A stretch of 64,000 bases of DNA from Canna indica (GCA_034359265.1 CP136896.1:64119501-64183500); one strand, 5' to 3'; shown: positions 37,301-50,718, counted from the stretch's first letter. Numbers and translations: made by a program. Notes: a model not told the origin generated them from the letters alone.

Positions 37301-39182
37301 CTCTATTTTATTTATTGTCTGAGAAACCATTAGATTTTTTTCCCTTGATGTTAGAAAGAATAATTTTCTTGCATCTTTTAACAGCTGGATTCTAAAAGCA
37401 TTAATTTGCTTATGGATGTAAAGATGTTAGGAATAATCAATATTTTTCTGTTGTATCTTCATGAAGATGCCATGTACTGTAGCTTATTTGCCATTAATCT
37501 GGTTATGTATTTAGCTCTCATCTTTCGAAGAATGTAGCATATGACTGATATGTGTTGTAGAAAGCTTGACCATAGAATTCATCCTTTTTACAGGAGAGGG
37601 TTACAGATACTTCTGCAAAATCATCAGGTCATCTTGGAACAAGACCTAATGTCCCTCCTTATGCACCTCCAATGCTCCCTGTGGATGATGATGATATTTC
37701 ATATAAAGGTTCCAGTATCTTCCTTTATTCATTTTATAGTTTTTTTATAGTGATTTAAGTTGTGTTGAATTTCTCTCTATCTGGTTTATTACTTTTCTGG
37801 CATCAGTTCAACTTATTTTCATTGTATATGGAGCCATCTTCCTTGTTTTAAACTGTTATTTCATAATGATAAAATTATTACTAATTAGTAGTTAGTACTA
37901 GGACTATAGCCAAGATGACATGAAGATGCTGGGTAGGATTGATGAGTGTGGAGCCAGTAAAGATAGAATAAGAAATGTTATCATGATCAATTAGCTAAGT
38001 TGAGTCTGGATAGAGGATAAAATGATAGAAATCATTTAAAACTGATATCCACGACGTTAATAGATATTTTGGTTTCACGACGTTAGCCAATTGATATTGC
38101 ATAAATGCTAGTTCCCTAACAATGAACTTGATATTTCTAATGTTGACTACTTCACTTACTGGCAATAACTTTTTTCCCCTTTCCAGAGATTGGTGGTCGA
38201 ACAGGAGAGCTTCTTGAGACTAATGCAGATGCCTTCACTAGAATATCGGCCAATTTTGCTAACTTAAGGGTATGTTCATAAACATGCTTACCATATATAA
38301 TTTTTTTGGATCTACAACTTTATGAAAATGGTTTTACTAGCACTTTGATGGACACAATGTATGTTCAGATTGAAACTAATTATCAAATTTTCTCACTCAT
38401 GATGCTCATTATCTTAGCATGGACATGGCTTCAGATTCCAGATCTGTATGCTATGAGGCAAAGTATTAACAAATTAGGTTTTATTTCCTTGCAGATACAG
38501 GATAACATCAACTTATTTTGTCAAACACGGGACAACATACTTGCAGTATTAAAAGAGTATGTTTTCAATGTTCAAGTGCTTTGTTTTTCTCTGATTATCA
38601 ACATTTACATTTAGGCATATGCTACTTTCTAGATCTTTTTGCAGCATTTTCACCATTTTGGCATATTTATATATAGAATATCAACATTAACTATATGTAT
38701 AATTAAGCAATCTAGGCTATTATTTCACTCGGTAGTCGGTATTGCCCTCCTAGAATATGGGTTGGTCTGGTTTCTCTGTAGTATAAACCTTCCACGAGTT
38801 TTCTAAGGTTTGATTGCTTTATTGTGGCTAGTGAAATGGAAGGCATTCTTGTCCCACATTTTAAAGCAATACTTCTCGATTTCCAGCACGACACAAATCT
38901 GCATGTCATATTTACTGTCTGCTCAAGGGGGGAGAAGAAATAAGCAATAATTCTCTCTAGTTGTCTCACCTCTTTAAAGAATTTGGTGGATTCATTTCAC
39001 CCTAAATTCTTTCATTCAGATTAGTTTAATGAACAAACTTCTAATTCGAATATTATTCTTGTATCTGCAGCTTGAATGATATGCCTGAAATAATGAAGCA
39101 GATGCCACCTCTTCCAGTGAAGTTGAATGAAGAGCTTGCCAACTCCATCTTGCCAAGGCCAAGCATGCCTATGCAGAATTGA
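34352..39182 (+). CDS. SANT/Myb-like plant protein of the DUF3755 type (251 aa, 7 exons)
   Basis: Exons: 34352-34569, 35660-35759, 37204-37269, 37594-37708, 38187-38269, 38495-38556, 39071-39182 (TGA). All junctions are GT-AG and in frame. The first 45 residues are Gly/Ala-rich, with a Gly run at 17-28. A SANT-like segment follows at about 57-106 (SIEWSSEEQAILEEGLSK, then TVRDVALRCRWM), with conserved Trp59 and Trp104. Next come a lysine-rich stretch (107-128), which could act as a nuclear localisation signal, a Pro-rich patch (NVPPYAPPMLPVDDDD) and a C-terminal helical segment (GELLETNADAFTRI to LANSILPRPSMP). This order fits the plant DUF3755 family. Nuclear, chromatin-associated function is likely from the SANT-like fold, but the exact role cannot be read from sequence. 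The ATG at 34352 is the first in its frame with family-like sequence after it. Confidence 0.88.
34765..34940. mobile_element. Short MITE-like element in intron 1 of the SANT-like gene
   Basis: ggcttgtttgggaagt near the left end and acttcccaaacagggg-type sequence (gttcccaaacagggg) at the right are inverted copies of a Tourist-type terminus. The internal 'gatccccccgatctgggtg' and 'aactcccccatctggttcacccc' also pair. A target triplet is not clear. Confidence 0.55.
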
Positions 39183-40330
39183 CAGATTTTTCTTCCAAGA
39201 AAGACCAACTTGATCTAAATCCACTACTTAGTAGTAATCTTAACTAGTTTCGCCGTTCCTTGTATGTTATATTTTTTTATGTTCTTTGGTCAGCTGATAA
39301 GTACATATGCTCTGCAGATGACCTATGCAGTGTTAAGGACAATGTATCAGTAAATTATGTTAATTAAAACAGTGGTGGGGATCATTTTTGTAAGTATTGA
39401 TTCTTCTTTGACTAAGAAAAACTAATAAGTAGTCTATATATACAAACTTAATTTCAGTTTAATGCATGTTATGTAGATAAGTAATCATACAAAGTTGAAA
39501 AATCTTGTTCCATTGTCATTAAGATTTTATTTCTTGAATAATAATTAAATTATTAATTAATTAATGAACCACTTTTCTTAGTTGGCTATCTTCATCACAG
39601 CATTAGTAATTGTATGAATTTTTTAAATTCAATTTATATCGAATATATTATTAATTTTATATTCTTTTATTTTTATTTTTTTTCTAATTCATATAATAAA
39701 TAAATAATAAATATTAATTTATCATTTATTTTATCTTCCTTTATCCTATAAAGTAAACATGCCCTAAGCTTTATCCTATAAAGTAAACATGCCCTAAGCA
39801 GGTCATGTATATCGGCAACAACATTGAATTATAAAAATAGCCCATTTATTTCTAAATTCAAACTGCAATGGTTAATATAATTGCAATTATAAATCATATA
39901 GGATTGACTTGCCAGCAATGCAAGAATCAATTTTGTTTTGATGAAGACCATTTGCATGTAGAGAATATTGCAATCCCCAAATCCAGCTCCATATCCCAGT
40001 TCAAATTTCAAACCAATAAAGAGATTGGCAGTCTTGCTTGTCGGGATAAATGAGGGTTAATTTCTAGTGTACACAAAATATATCTTGATCTTCGTAAATG
40101 AAGAAGAAATTATTTGTTTATATTTTTGCAAATACATCTAATTTACAGAGGAATGGGATCTGAAAAGTCTCTGTGAATCTTTTTTTCTCCATTGAGCTTT
40201 ATGTACTGCCAAATCTCTAATTATACCAAGAGAAAGACCAATTTATGTACTCCAAAATAACCAAATGACATTGAGGCTTGAGAGAGGCAAAGAGATGGAC
40301 AAGGATGTCAGCCAACACAAGTTTTCTGGC
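39183..40330. other. Convergent intergenic region and 3' UTRs
   Basis: It lies between the stop of the SANT-like gene (+) and the stop of the TRAF-type gene (-), so it should hold both 3' UTRs. It includes a 2 x 30 bp tandem duplication and AT-rich sequence. No gene seen. Confidence 0.5.
39740..39799. repeat. Perfect tandem duplication, 2 x 30 bp
   Basis: tttatcctataaagtaaaca plus tgccctaagc occurs twice without a mismatch. Confidence 0.92.
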
Positions 40331-43300
40331 TCATTTTGTATTTTTCATGCGCTCTTGGTTATCCTTAACCTTACTGAGATCGCGTTCCAGCCGCTTCATC
40401 TTCGCCTCTTGCTCCTTTATCACCAATGTGAGCGATCTCACATCCAAGGCTTCGGATAATTCATTCAGAGAGTGGGACTACAAGATCAACAATAAAGATC
40501 AATCTTCAATATGGTAATAATTTAGGAAAAAATTTATATAAAAAATATACTTATAAGAGTAAAGGGCGGTTCGGCTCCCATTGGTACATTAAGAGTTTAA
40601 GACACTTTAGCTAACACAAATTCCTTGAATCCCTGTGGATTAACTAAAAGTGATAGACATTGGCAACCATGGTTACCAGGAAATCATGCAAAACCTATAC
40701 TGCTAGCAAAATGCTGTCAGCAGTAAGAATGTGATGCATATGAATCCATAAAAGAATTACAAATGTGGGATCTTTAACTCCAAAAAGGAACTGATACATA
40801 AAGCATTACAGTTATCCAAGGCATTTCATTTCTATTTTGATGGTGAGAAGCCTTCAATTAGAACAAAGCATATTGGATATGAGAAAGAAAGGTAACATAA
40901 GCAGTTAACTACCTCATAAGAAAAAATGTGCACCAATGACCTTGTTTATTTGTGACAATATTTGGGGAACATAACTTACTGTGAACTTAATATAGACAAG
41001 GGCAAGAAAGTGAAAAGCAAGGAGTATCCAAGTCTTAAGGCAAATGAACATTAATTCAGAGATTGACCACCATTTTAATCCCAATTTGCCCTAACTTATA
41101 CAATGGATCATATGAAATATCATTGGAATTAAGGGTGATATTAAATCACCCTGTTCTGTAACAAATATTGATATAATCATCAACTTTTCAAAAGATGGAA
41201 TCAGTTATTTCCACTAGAAAAAGTCAATGGTCCAATTGGTTTGAGATATTGCCGAAACTATACACTCAAAAAATTACATTTCATACTAAATAGAACATAA
41301 GAAAGACCTCTATTCTATGGTTATTTTCCATTCATCATTTTTTTTCATTTTCATATAAAACAGTATACTTAACTAAAACAATGATTTTTGGTTAATCTAA
41401 TTTGAAATTAAGAAAATGAATTGAACCCAATCCAACTGAACAACCGTAGAGGCCTAGACAATTCTATCCAATTGTCAAATGATTATTTATGAAGTGGGAT
41501 AAAGTAGTCAATATAATTTGGGTTAATTACTTCATTGGTACCCAAAATGGACTAAAAAATGACACCCTAGTGCCACATGGCACAGAAAGTAAATCTTGCT
41601 CACCACATTGCTAAATCAAAATTTTATAGGTCAAGTATGAATTTGCTAATCCTCAGGTACCAATAAAGTAATTAACTTACATAGTTTTGATGGAAATGAT
41701 ATATGAGTATTGTTTAAGGAGAGTGACCTTTCACCATTGGTAATCATGAAGGATCACGTTGTACCAAACACCCCTTTAGGGTTTTCATAGAAGATGGTGG
41801 TAAATCCTTGAAATTTAAGGCTGACCTTTTCAATAGAAAAATGACTCTTCAGTTTAAAACTGGCAACAAAATTGTGCCTATTCAGCAATAGGCATAATAA
41901 CTGTATTAAAAATGGAATCAAAACAATATCCACATTCGAATGAATGCAGGAACTCACCAGGATTGTGTTCTTAAGGACCAAATGAGTTCCTTTGTCTGGG
42001 TGTTTACTGATGAATGCTTGTGTTAGGTGGGTGAGACTACCCCTTAACAAGAAGAGTATCAAAAGAAAACTCAAAAGAATGATTGCAGAGGAAGAAAGAT
42101 GAATTAGCCAATATTCCTTTATCTCCTCAATGTATGGGCCCATGAAAAGGTGATTCTTTAAGAATTTTTAGATACTAATCAGCCGATGATTGCAATGACT
42201 AGAACATCTTTGATATACAAGGGTAAGACTGCACATATTGACCATGCCTAATCCCTGCATTGGTGGGAGCCTTTTGCTCTGGATAACCCTTTTACTTTGT
42301 AGGTGATGGTATTTCTCTATTGTGTAAAGTTAGACTATAAGCCATTGTTAAGAGCCTGAATCATGAAGAATTATTTTGTATAACAATGACTGAGCACCTA
42401 AAATATTAGTTAAATTTGAAATGATGAACATCCGTGTGTCTAACTCCAACTAGATAAGGCAAGTTGAATTGGAATATAACAATGAGAAAGATAAGTTAAA
42501 CATATGAAATAAGATTTACCTTCTCCAACAGTTGCACACGCTGTCTTAGCTCTTCCATTGAAGCCTCTTGCTTGTGAATCATTCGGAGGACATACATCAA
42601 ATGTGACTGAAGAAATTCTGAGCAGTGCTTCTCGAGATTACATTGGGGAAAAGCAGACTCACATCCGACTTGGAAGAAAGGGCAGTTGACAAGCTTCATG
42701 GCACATACAGTAACACAATGCCTATCCATCTCCCACCTCATTACGCTCTCCGAGCACATCTGCTCGCACGGAATGATCTTAAAAGGGCACTCCGAGTCAT
42801 GTTTTTCTGCTTGAATAGCAGAAAATTTCGCCTTACATCCATTGTTCATGCAATTTAAAGTCCTGAGTCTACATTGGCTTTTGTGTTCTGTAAGCTGCTC
42901 GGCAGAGTCAAACTTCATTGAACAGTGGAATGTGCTCTTCAAGTCTAAATTCCTGAGCAGAATTGCTGCAATGGCCTCCCTCCTATCAGCTGGCCAGAAT
43001 GAATTAGTCTCCATTTCCTGCATAAAGTCATCAATCTTTTCTTCTCGGCCTTCACTAGACAACCACCCAGAAACACGACCAAACAAGTTCCTCTTTGAAC
43101 TAGCAAATTCATCAACAAGAATGGATACAGTTTCAGTTGGGTCATCAGAAAATTCTTCTAATGAAGCCACATTACCATCTCCTTCAAGTGCTGCTTCTGC
43201 AATATACATCTGGCTTCTTTGAGTGAGATATTCTATCATCTCCTTCCTTGTTATGACAGCAACCGAAGCAGGACCCTTGAACAAACCAGTTGTGTTGTCC

Positions 43301-43431
43301 ACACAAGCTGTGGCCAAACCAAAAAGCAGTATCTGTGCTATCTTTCGAGTCAACTCTTTGTCACAGTAATTGCACTGATACGAGGCTCCATTCTCTTTTA
43401 CTGGCCCGGGATCAGATTCGAGGGCATCCAT
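40331..43431 (-). CDS. TRAF-type zinc-finger protein (352 aa, two coding exons)
   Basis: Coding exons on the minus strand: 43431-42520 (304 codons, MDALESDPGP to LLEK) and 40477-40331 (48 codons plus TGA). Donor AAG|gtaaat and acceptor gtag|TCC are both phase 0. The N-terminus has a CxxC pair (Cys20, Cys23) in SYQCNYCDKEL. An acidic region and the helical EEKIDDFMQEMETNSFWP segment follow. A Cys/His-rich TRAF-type zinc-finger array spans about residues 180-285 (FHCSMKFDS, CRLRTLNCMNNGC, CPFKIIPCEQMC, NCPFFQVGC). A coiled coil begins at about 290 (ASMEELRQRVQLLEK) and continues in the last exon (VRSLTLVIKEQEAKMKRLER). The layout matches plant TRAF-type zinc-finger proteins of the At1g09920 kind, whose biochemical role is unclear; binding to other proteins is likely. 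There is no MATH domain or RING finger, so it is not a classical TRAF. The last exon is my inference from frame, splice signals and family resemblance. Confidence 0.87.
41522..41676. mobile_element. 155-bp MITE-like element in the TRAF-type gene intron
   Basis: gttaattacttcattggtac at the left end is the inverted copy of gtaccaataaagtaattaac at the right end, with one mismatch over 20 bp. No coding capacity. Target duplication unclear. Confidence 0.7.
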
Positions 43432-43958
43432 TGCACCTTCTGACCAATGTCTATGAATCAATAGCTATTTTAATCAGTGCAGTGATGCATAATGATGACT
43501 GCCAATAAATAAGTAATCAAAATAACACCATTGAACAACAAAGAAAGCATCACATCTTCAGACGATTTCCCATAATTTCACTATTATTAGCACTACAAGC
43601 TATTTATTTGGATGAGGGAAAAAAACATATAAATAGTTCTTTTTGTTCTTTTGATGAAAATTTCTTTATCACTGCAAATGATAGAACCGCATCAGGAAGC
43701 AACATAGAAGAACAAACCTCTTGATTGAACTGTATTAAGTAGAAATGGAAAAAGGGGCAAAAGAAATGATATTTTAGCATAAAAATATGATCTGGACAAA
43801 AAAGTAAACGATCGAAACAAACATGTCTAGTCTATTCAGATTCAACAATTTTGTGAAAAGAAAAAAAGTAAATGACCTGAGGAATAACGTTTCCATCTTA
43901 GTCTCCAATTATGATTACATTAAAGTTCAACTATAGCAGAAGTCAAACAAAAAAAATA

Positions 43959-44190
43959 CCTCCTTTTGGCAAATAATTCCTTTGCGGATCGAGAGCTGCA
44001 ACAGATTCAGAAAGAGGGAGAGAAAGACTCCAATTTGATGAAATAAAGGGGGAGGGAGGGGGGGCGAAAGGGAATAATTGTAATAAAAATGGATATGGAA
44101 GGGAATCTGAAGAACTGAGAAGGGAAAAAGAGGAATTCTTTCACTCCGGCGCAAAGGAAAGAAGATATCGTGATACGGTGAGGACGACCG
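43959..44190 (-). other. Likely 5' UTR exon of the TRAF-type gene
   Basis: On the minus strand this is a pyrimidine-rich leader ending at a good donor (AAAAGGAG|gtattt). It would join to the acceptor cag at 43442-43440, eight bases upstream of the ATG. The 5' boundary is only approximate. Inference from splice signals and composition. Confidence 0.5.
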
Positions 44191-44194
44191 CATA

Positions 44195-45370
44195 TAGATA
44201 ATATGCGTAGTTCGCCTCATCGCCGTTGGATGTGATGATGGACACGGTCTGGCAGAGAATATCTGGAATCATCGGTGTAAGTCTCCACCGCATATAACCT
44301 ACCTGCGGGAGTTCATTATTGTGTTGATTTGTTTTGTCTCAAATTGTCGAAAGTCAAAATGATGTCGCAGTCAATCTTCCGAGATGTTCTTTAGAGTCAA
44401 CTTCGTTAACTACAATGGCTTTTAGCTTATCCTATTATGTATTAACTTAATTACGAGTTATATATAATTAAGGGCATACATCATCAATCTTCTTTATGCG
44501 GTTAAAACTCATTGTGTATAAATAAAATCTCAGATTTTTCTAAATGTAAAATGATTAAATATCTGGCCAAAGATAGAATATAGTGATGAGCATAAGTAGC
44601 GAATAGATCCGGAACCGATTGAAACTTACTCGATCTGGTAGGTTTTGGATAAACACAAATTAAATTTGGGTTGGGTTTGAAAAAATAATAATTAAGGAAC
44701 GAGTTAAAATCGATTTTGGTTCAGGATCCAATATATCGGGTACCCAAAAATCGAAACAAGAACTGATACCCAGAACATCTACCCTTAATCATGTAAATAA
44801 ATAAGTTCCAATAAGGTACCAGGGACTTGTAAATGAACATGTAATAATAAAGTAACTTGAAATCTATAGATGAACATATTTCAATAGATTACTCGAAACT
44901 TGTATTATACTATAGATTTTGAGTAGGATCTGGATTCAAAACTTAGGAACCGATCATATGCAGGATAGAGCCGAGTATCAATAGGATATTCGAATCAAAC
45001 CTGCTCATCCATAATAAAATGGTTCTAAGGCAAAGTTTTAGCCTTTGTGCATGCATTATTTGGATATAATTCGGTGTGGCTCCTCCACTGTGGAGGAACT
45101 CATCCTTTAAACCCCTTAAACTTTGAGCAGCGTTAACACATGGAACATTTTTGTTTCATCGGACAGGGAGGAATATAATAAGGAATGATTTATATTCTTT
45201 ATTTGTTTAATAATAAATTAGATGAGAACAAGATTAGAATAATATAAATTACATATCCAATGAATATAGGATTTTTTTTAAAAAAACTTATCTAATATTC
45301 TCAAATTTAATGTTCAATCCTATCCAAACAAACAAACAAACCAATATAGGCTAAGTGATTTCTCAAGACA
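44195..45370. other. Intergenic region with a possible hAT-like fragment
   Basis: 'tagtgatgagca' near 44580 and 'tgctcatccata' near 45001-45012 are approximate inverted copies of a TAGGGGTGAGCA-like hAT terminus, with 'gatctgg/gaaccga' motifs inside. A target duplication could not be confirmed. The remainder shows nothing recognisable. Confidence 0.35.
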
Positions 45371-45375
45371 AGTTA
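45371..45375. repeat. Target-site duplication (left) of the Ty3/gypsy element
   Basis: agtta immediately before TGTCACG. The same pentamer follows ...ATATAACA at 51294-51298, as expected for LTR-retrotransposon insertion. Confidence 0.88.
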
Positions 45376-47216
45376 TGTCACGCCCCGGCCCCCGGCCCAG
45401 AGATGCGACGGCGACTCGAACACCACACAGCGAAATAAAAAGCCACGAATCAACATAAAAGAAAATAACAACATAAAAACCAATAACTATTATTCATAAG
45501 TCCGATCAAATATAATATTTAACCAAATATAAAATTGATCTACAAATTATAGCTCCAAAATAATAATATCAAAGCCGAGCTATAAGATAATAAAATAAAC
45601 CAAAATACAAAAGCAGTCGCCATCAGAGCTCCACATCTACGACTGACTACTAGCTGTCTAAAGACTATCTACACCTCGATCTACAAATCGACTGCTCACC
45701 CCTGCAAGTCTGAAGCAAAAACAACGGAGGTCAGCGAATGCTGAGTAGGAGAATCACAATATGATCAACAAGTATCAAGTGTCACTCAACAATGCATAAC
45801 AACATGGCCTAAGATGCAGTCAAAGGCAATGAACACAATAATTACTCCTCACCTACTCCTAAACAACATCAACTGAATCATCGAGCGTGTGGACCATTGG
45901 GTAAAAACCGCGCACTCTACCACCTGCAGAGTGGCATCAATCGTCCGCTCCAACGGTGATACGACTATCCCCACCAAGCAGGTAGCCCGTCAGATGCCGC
46001 GTCCGACATCATCGCACCCGAAGGTGCCCAACATGCGACTAGTCAATATCATATATACCCTCTCCCATGCCTGGGGGGTACCACACCGAAATGGTCCTGG
46101 ACCGAAGTCCTCTCCAAGGCCGTAGCCTCCAGATCGACAACAACCATGCAACTCGACTCCAAGAGTGCAACAAGGTATATCACCATGATCAACAATACAA
46201 CAACTCCAAGTAATAACGTACAACATGGACAACATGATAATAACAAAACATCATGAAATATAACAACTCCAAGTGATTATGACATGATCAACGGGATAAT
46301 AATATGTTCAACAAGTAAACGACACCACATATATCAACATGATACTATGCATACAATGACTAATCCAATGCACCATAAGATTAGTACAACATATTATGAT
46401 CAACAATAAACACCAATAAGCAATAATAAAATGTAACACATGCAATTTCTCTACATGACATGTCCAACAATAATATGCAATATGAGTTCAATAAATTTCA
46501 GGAAGCAAAACAAACAATGGAAGCAAAGGTATTTTCGTAATTTATCTCCGACGACAACTCAACAACAAACAAGGGACGACAGACTTGCAGGCTCAACCCA
46601 TCATCAAAACTACCAATATTTCACACTAACTAACCCACCAAATTTTCAGACTAATAATTTAATATTATTTAAACACATCGACAACCTCAACAACTAACCA
46701 ATTGAAAGAACATATTAACAATGAAATCTCGAAAAACTGACCCCGCCATCGCGTTCAGCACGCGAAAATGATCAAGATTACTATTCACCTCAACTTCAAC
46801 CGACAACTCGGGGCCCATCGATTAAATTAATTTTCTAATTATAATATAATATAAAAAATATAAAAAAATCATACCAAACGATCTCCAATCTGAAATCCAA
46901 CACCACTATCGCGTTCAGCACGCGAAAATCTATAATTTTGGTATTCACCTCAACTCAATCCGATGACTCTACGATCAACCACAAAAATACCCTAATAATT
47001 TATAAATCAACCCAATTTCATATGATACAGCTATATTCTCTAAAATACTATTTATCCCACCCACTCGTCTACTGCCCACCCGACGCCTCCCCTCCCACTT
47101 GACCTCCCTCCCGACGCCGCCCCCTGCTTCGCTCGAACCCACGCCGACCGGCCATCCCGGCCGCCGGCGATCACCTCGGCGGCACGGCTGCCCTCTCTCG
47201 CGACTCCCGGCGTCGG

Positions 47217-47300
<84 letters not shown>

Positions 47301-47812
47301 GCAGACCCCCTCCTCTCTCTCCCACCCGGCCACCGCCTACCCGTCGCCGATCGGCGACACCACAGCCTCCGTCCTCTCCTCGACCTCCGCGACCGGTCCG
47401 ACCCACCTCCCATCGAATGGTGGCCGCCGGCCTGCGCGCGATATGGCCGCCCGCGGCTGGTCGCTCGCGGCTTGGCCGATCACCACCATTCGGGCTCGGC
47501 TGATCCTCTGCTCGCCGATGTCGTCGGAAAACAAATACGGAAGTAAAGGAGGGGAGAGATCTCCTACCTCGATCCCGCGATTTCGGCGACGACGACGGGC
47601 TCCACCAGCAACACGACGCACGCCGACTCCTCCGCCTGCAGGTTCGTCCCCTCTCCTCTTCTCAATTTCTCTTCACCAGCTCCCTCTCGCCCCCTTCTTA
47701 AAACCCTTCAACGACACCTCTCCCTTACCTCCCCATTACCTTCACCTGCCATGCCCACTCCCCCTGCATTGACTCAAAAAATTTAATTTAATTTTTTTTT
47801 CTGGATATAACA
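45376..47812 (-). repeat. 3' LTR (complete) of the Ty3/gypsy element
   Basis: It runs from TGTTATATCC (47812, minus) to CGTGACA (45376) and directly follows the polypurine tract. It contains a (TC)n tract at 47221-47298 and, on either side, two copies of 'ccgccatcgcgttcagcacg'-like sequence near 46743 and 46905. The long open frames here are artefacts of GC-rich and (GA)n sequence. Confidence 0.88.
47221..47298. repeat. (TC)n microsatellite in the 3' LTR
   Basis: About 39 uninterrupted TC units. The counterpart of the 95-bp tract at 50719-50813 in the other LTR. Confidence 0.95.
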
Positions 47813-47846
47813 TCCTCCCTATCTTAAGAAATTTGGTCCTCCAAAT

Positions 47847-50716
47847 TTACATACCTGATGAGCTAAACAAATGGAGGAAGCGTCCTCGGATATCCTCCTC
47901 ACGCTCCCAAGTCGCCTCTGCATCTGAATGGTGTTGCTACCCCACCTTGACCAATGAGACGACCCTGTTGCGAAGATGATGCTCATTCATGTCAAGAATC
48001 CTCACTGGCAACTCCTCATAGCTCGCGTCCTCTCTAATCTGCATGACTGGCTCCTGCAGAATATGGGAAGGATCGGACACGTACTTCCTCAACATTGAGA
48101 CATGGAAGACGCTATGCACTCCTACTAAAGAAGGTGGCAATGCTAGCCGATAAGCGACAGCTCCTACTCTCTCCAAGATCTCGAAAGGACCAATATAACG
48201 CGGTGCAAGCTTTCCCTTCTTGCCAAACCGCATCACACCCTTAGTCGGGGACATCTTGAGGAACACATGATCCCCAACCGAGAACTCCAAGTCCCTTCTC
48301 CGCCGATCTGCATAGCTCTTCTGCCGACTCTGAGATGTGAGCAACCTCCACCTAATCCTCTGGACCAATTCGACGTCCTGCTGGACCATCTCCGGTCCCA
48401 ACAGACGTCGCTCACCCACCTCATCCCAAAGCACTGGGGACCGACACCTCCATCCATAAAGAGCCTCAAACGGGGCCATTTGAATAGCTGAATGATAACT
48501 ATTATTATATGCAAACTCCACCAAGTGTAGATGACTCTCCCAGCTGCCTCCAAAGTCCAAAACACAAGCACGCAAAAGATCCTCCAATGTTTGAATAGTG
48601 CGTTCGGACTGTCCATCAGTCTGCGGATGGAATGTTGTACTAAACCGAAGCTCAGTACCTAAGGCCCTCTGAAGACTCTGCCAAAACTGTGAAGTGAATC
48701 GAGGATCTCTGTCTGAAATGATGCTAGCAGGTATACCATGCAACCTCACTATCTCCACGCAATAGAGCTGAGCTAATCTGTCCAAAGAAAAAGTCTTCTT
48801 AACCGGCAAAAAGTGAGATGACTTTGTCAATCGATCCACGATCACCCATACCGAGTCGTGTCCCTTCTGCATCCTCGGAAGTCCAGATACAAAGTCCATA
48901 GTGATGTGATCCCATTTCCACTCAGGGATAGGGAGATTTTGGAGCTTCCCGGCCGGTCTATGATGTTCGGCCTTTATCTGCTGGCAGACCAAACATCTCG
49001 CCACATACTCAGCAACATCTCTCTTCATCCCACGCCACCAATAAGACTTCTGCAAGTCATTATACATCCTCGAACTGCCTGGATGAATAGCAAAACGAGA
49101 CCTGTGAGCCTCCTCTAACAACTCCTCCTTCACTAGGTGCTTCTCAGGAACACAAAGCCTGCCACGAAACCACAAGGTACCATAGCTATCTCGTGAGAAG
49201 TCCATACGAGTGCCCTGCTCCACCTCCTGAGCAAAGACCTGACAGTGACGGTCCTCCATCTGACACTGTCGAATCCGCTCCACTATCGGTGACTGTGCGA
49301 TCAACTGTGCAAGCACTCCACTCTGAGTCTGACCTACCAAGTCCAAGCTAAGCTTTGACAACTGTCTAATCAGCTCTGACTCTGCAACTCTGAGATGCTG
49401 ACACATCCCCACTGATTTTCTACTCAAGGCATCTGCCACTACGTTCGCCTTACCAGGATGATAATTAATAGTGCAGTCATAATCTTTAAGAAAATCCATC
49501 CACCTCCTATGTCTCATGTTCAGCTCCTTTTGAGTGAATAGATGCTTCAAGCTCTTATGATCTGTGAATATCTCAAAGGTGACACCATAAAGGTAATGCC
49601 TCCACATCTTAAGGGCAAATATGATGGCAGCTAACTCTAAATCATGCACTGGATAGTTCTTCTCATGCTCCTTAAGCTGTCTAGAAGCATAAGCTACTAC
49701 TCGCCCGTTCTGCATCAAAACAGCACCAAGGCCCTGCATGGATGCATTAGTGTACAAGGCAAAACCATCTCCTCCAGAAGAAATCACTAACACAGGTGCA
49801 GTAGTAAGCCTTTTCTTCAGCTCTTGAAAGCTAGTCTCACACTTGTCATTCCAAATAAACTTCACACCTTTCCTCGTCAACTGAGTCAAAGGTGCGGCGA
49901 TCTTCGAGAAACTCTCTACAAATCTACGGTAATAGCCTGCTAGTCCAAGGAAACTGCGAATCTCATGGATCGTTCTTGGCCTCTGCCAGCTCATCACTGC
50001 CTCAACCTTCTGCGGATCCACTGATATACCAGCACCAGAAATCACATGCCCCAAGAAGTTGACTTCTTTTAGCCAGAATGAACATTTACTCAATTTGCCA
50101 AACAATTGCTCTCTCCTCAATACACCCAAAACAATCCTCAAGTGCTCTTCATGCTCGGCCTCTGACTTGGAGTATATCAGAATATCATCAATGAAAACAA
50201 TCACGAACCGATCTAAGTACTCTAAAAATACACGGTTCATCAAGTCCATGAATGCTGCAGGAGCATTAGTTAGCCCAAATGGCATAACCAAAAACTCGAA
50301 ATGCCCGTAACGCGTACGGAAAGCAGTCTTCGATCTGCACATCCTGCTCTCTCACCCTCAACTGGTGGTATCCAGATCTCAAGTCAATCTTTGAGTACAC
50401 ACAAGTATCTCGCAACTGGTCAAACAAGTCATCAATCCGAGGCAATGGGTACTTGTTCTTGACGGTAACTGCATTTAACTGTCTGTAGTCGATGCAGAGC
50501 CTCAAAGATCCATCATTCTTTCTCACAAATAGGACAGGAGCTCCCCAAGGTGACACACTAGGACGAATAAATCTCTTATCTAGAAGCTCTTGCAATTGCT
50601 CCTTAAGCTCCTCTAATTCCTTAGGCGCCATACGGTACGGTGCCTTCGAAATAGGAGCTGTACCAGGCTGCAACTCAATGCAGAACTCAATCTGTCGCTC
50701 CGGTGGTAGGCCTGGT

Positions 50717-50718
<2 letters not shown>
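47847..50718 (-). pseudogene. Ty3/gypsy pol: RT, RNase H, integrase, truncated and frameshifted
   Basis: It opens abruptly after the (GA)n tract at [13 protein letters not shown]. The reverse transcriptase contains [38 protein letters not shown] and the catalytic [12 protein letters not shown] one-frame shift occurs at about 50335-50345, between REQD and KTAFRTRYG. RNase H ([23 protein letters not shown]) is followed by the integrase HHCC zinc site ([18 protein letters not shown]). The DDE core follows ([21 protein letters not shown]; the Glu in [11 protein letters not shown]) and then a tail with [10 protein letters not shown]. An in-frame TAG at 47939-47937 replaces what should be the Trp of KVxW in the chromodomain-like region. 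Beyond it the frame continues with EATWEREEDI to a natural stop at 47849-47847. It cannot make a working polyprotein. Confidence 0.92.

Noticed and set aside
41754..42143. 129-codon minus-strand hydrophobic frame
   Set aside because: Lies inside the TRAF-type gene intron, has no family resemblance and no supporting splice or codon signals.
42625..43508. Several plus-strand frames
   Set aside because: Antisense shadows of the TRAF-type coding exon.
47052..47413. Long open frames with Arg-Glu or Ser-Leu runs over the LTR
   Set aside because: They exist only because the (TC)n tract is open in all frames; no conserved sequence on either side and the region is clearly LTR.
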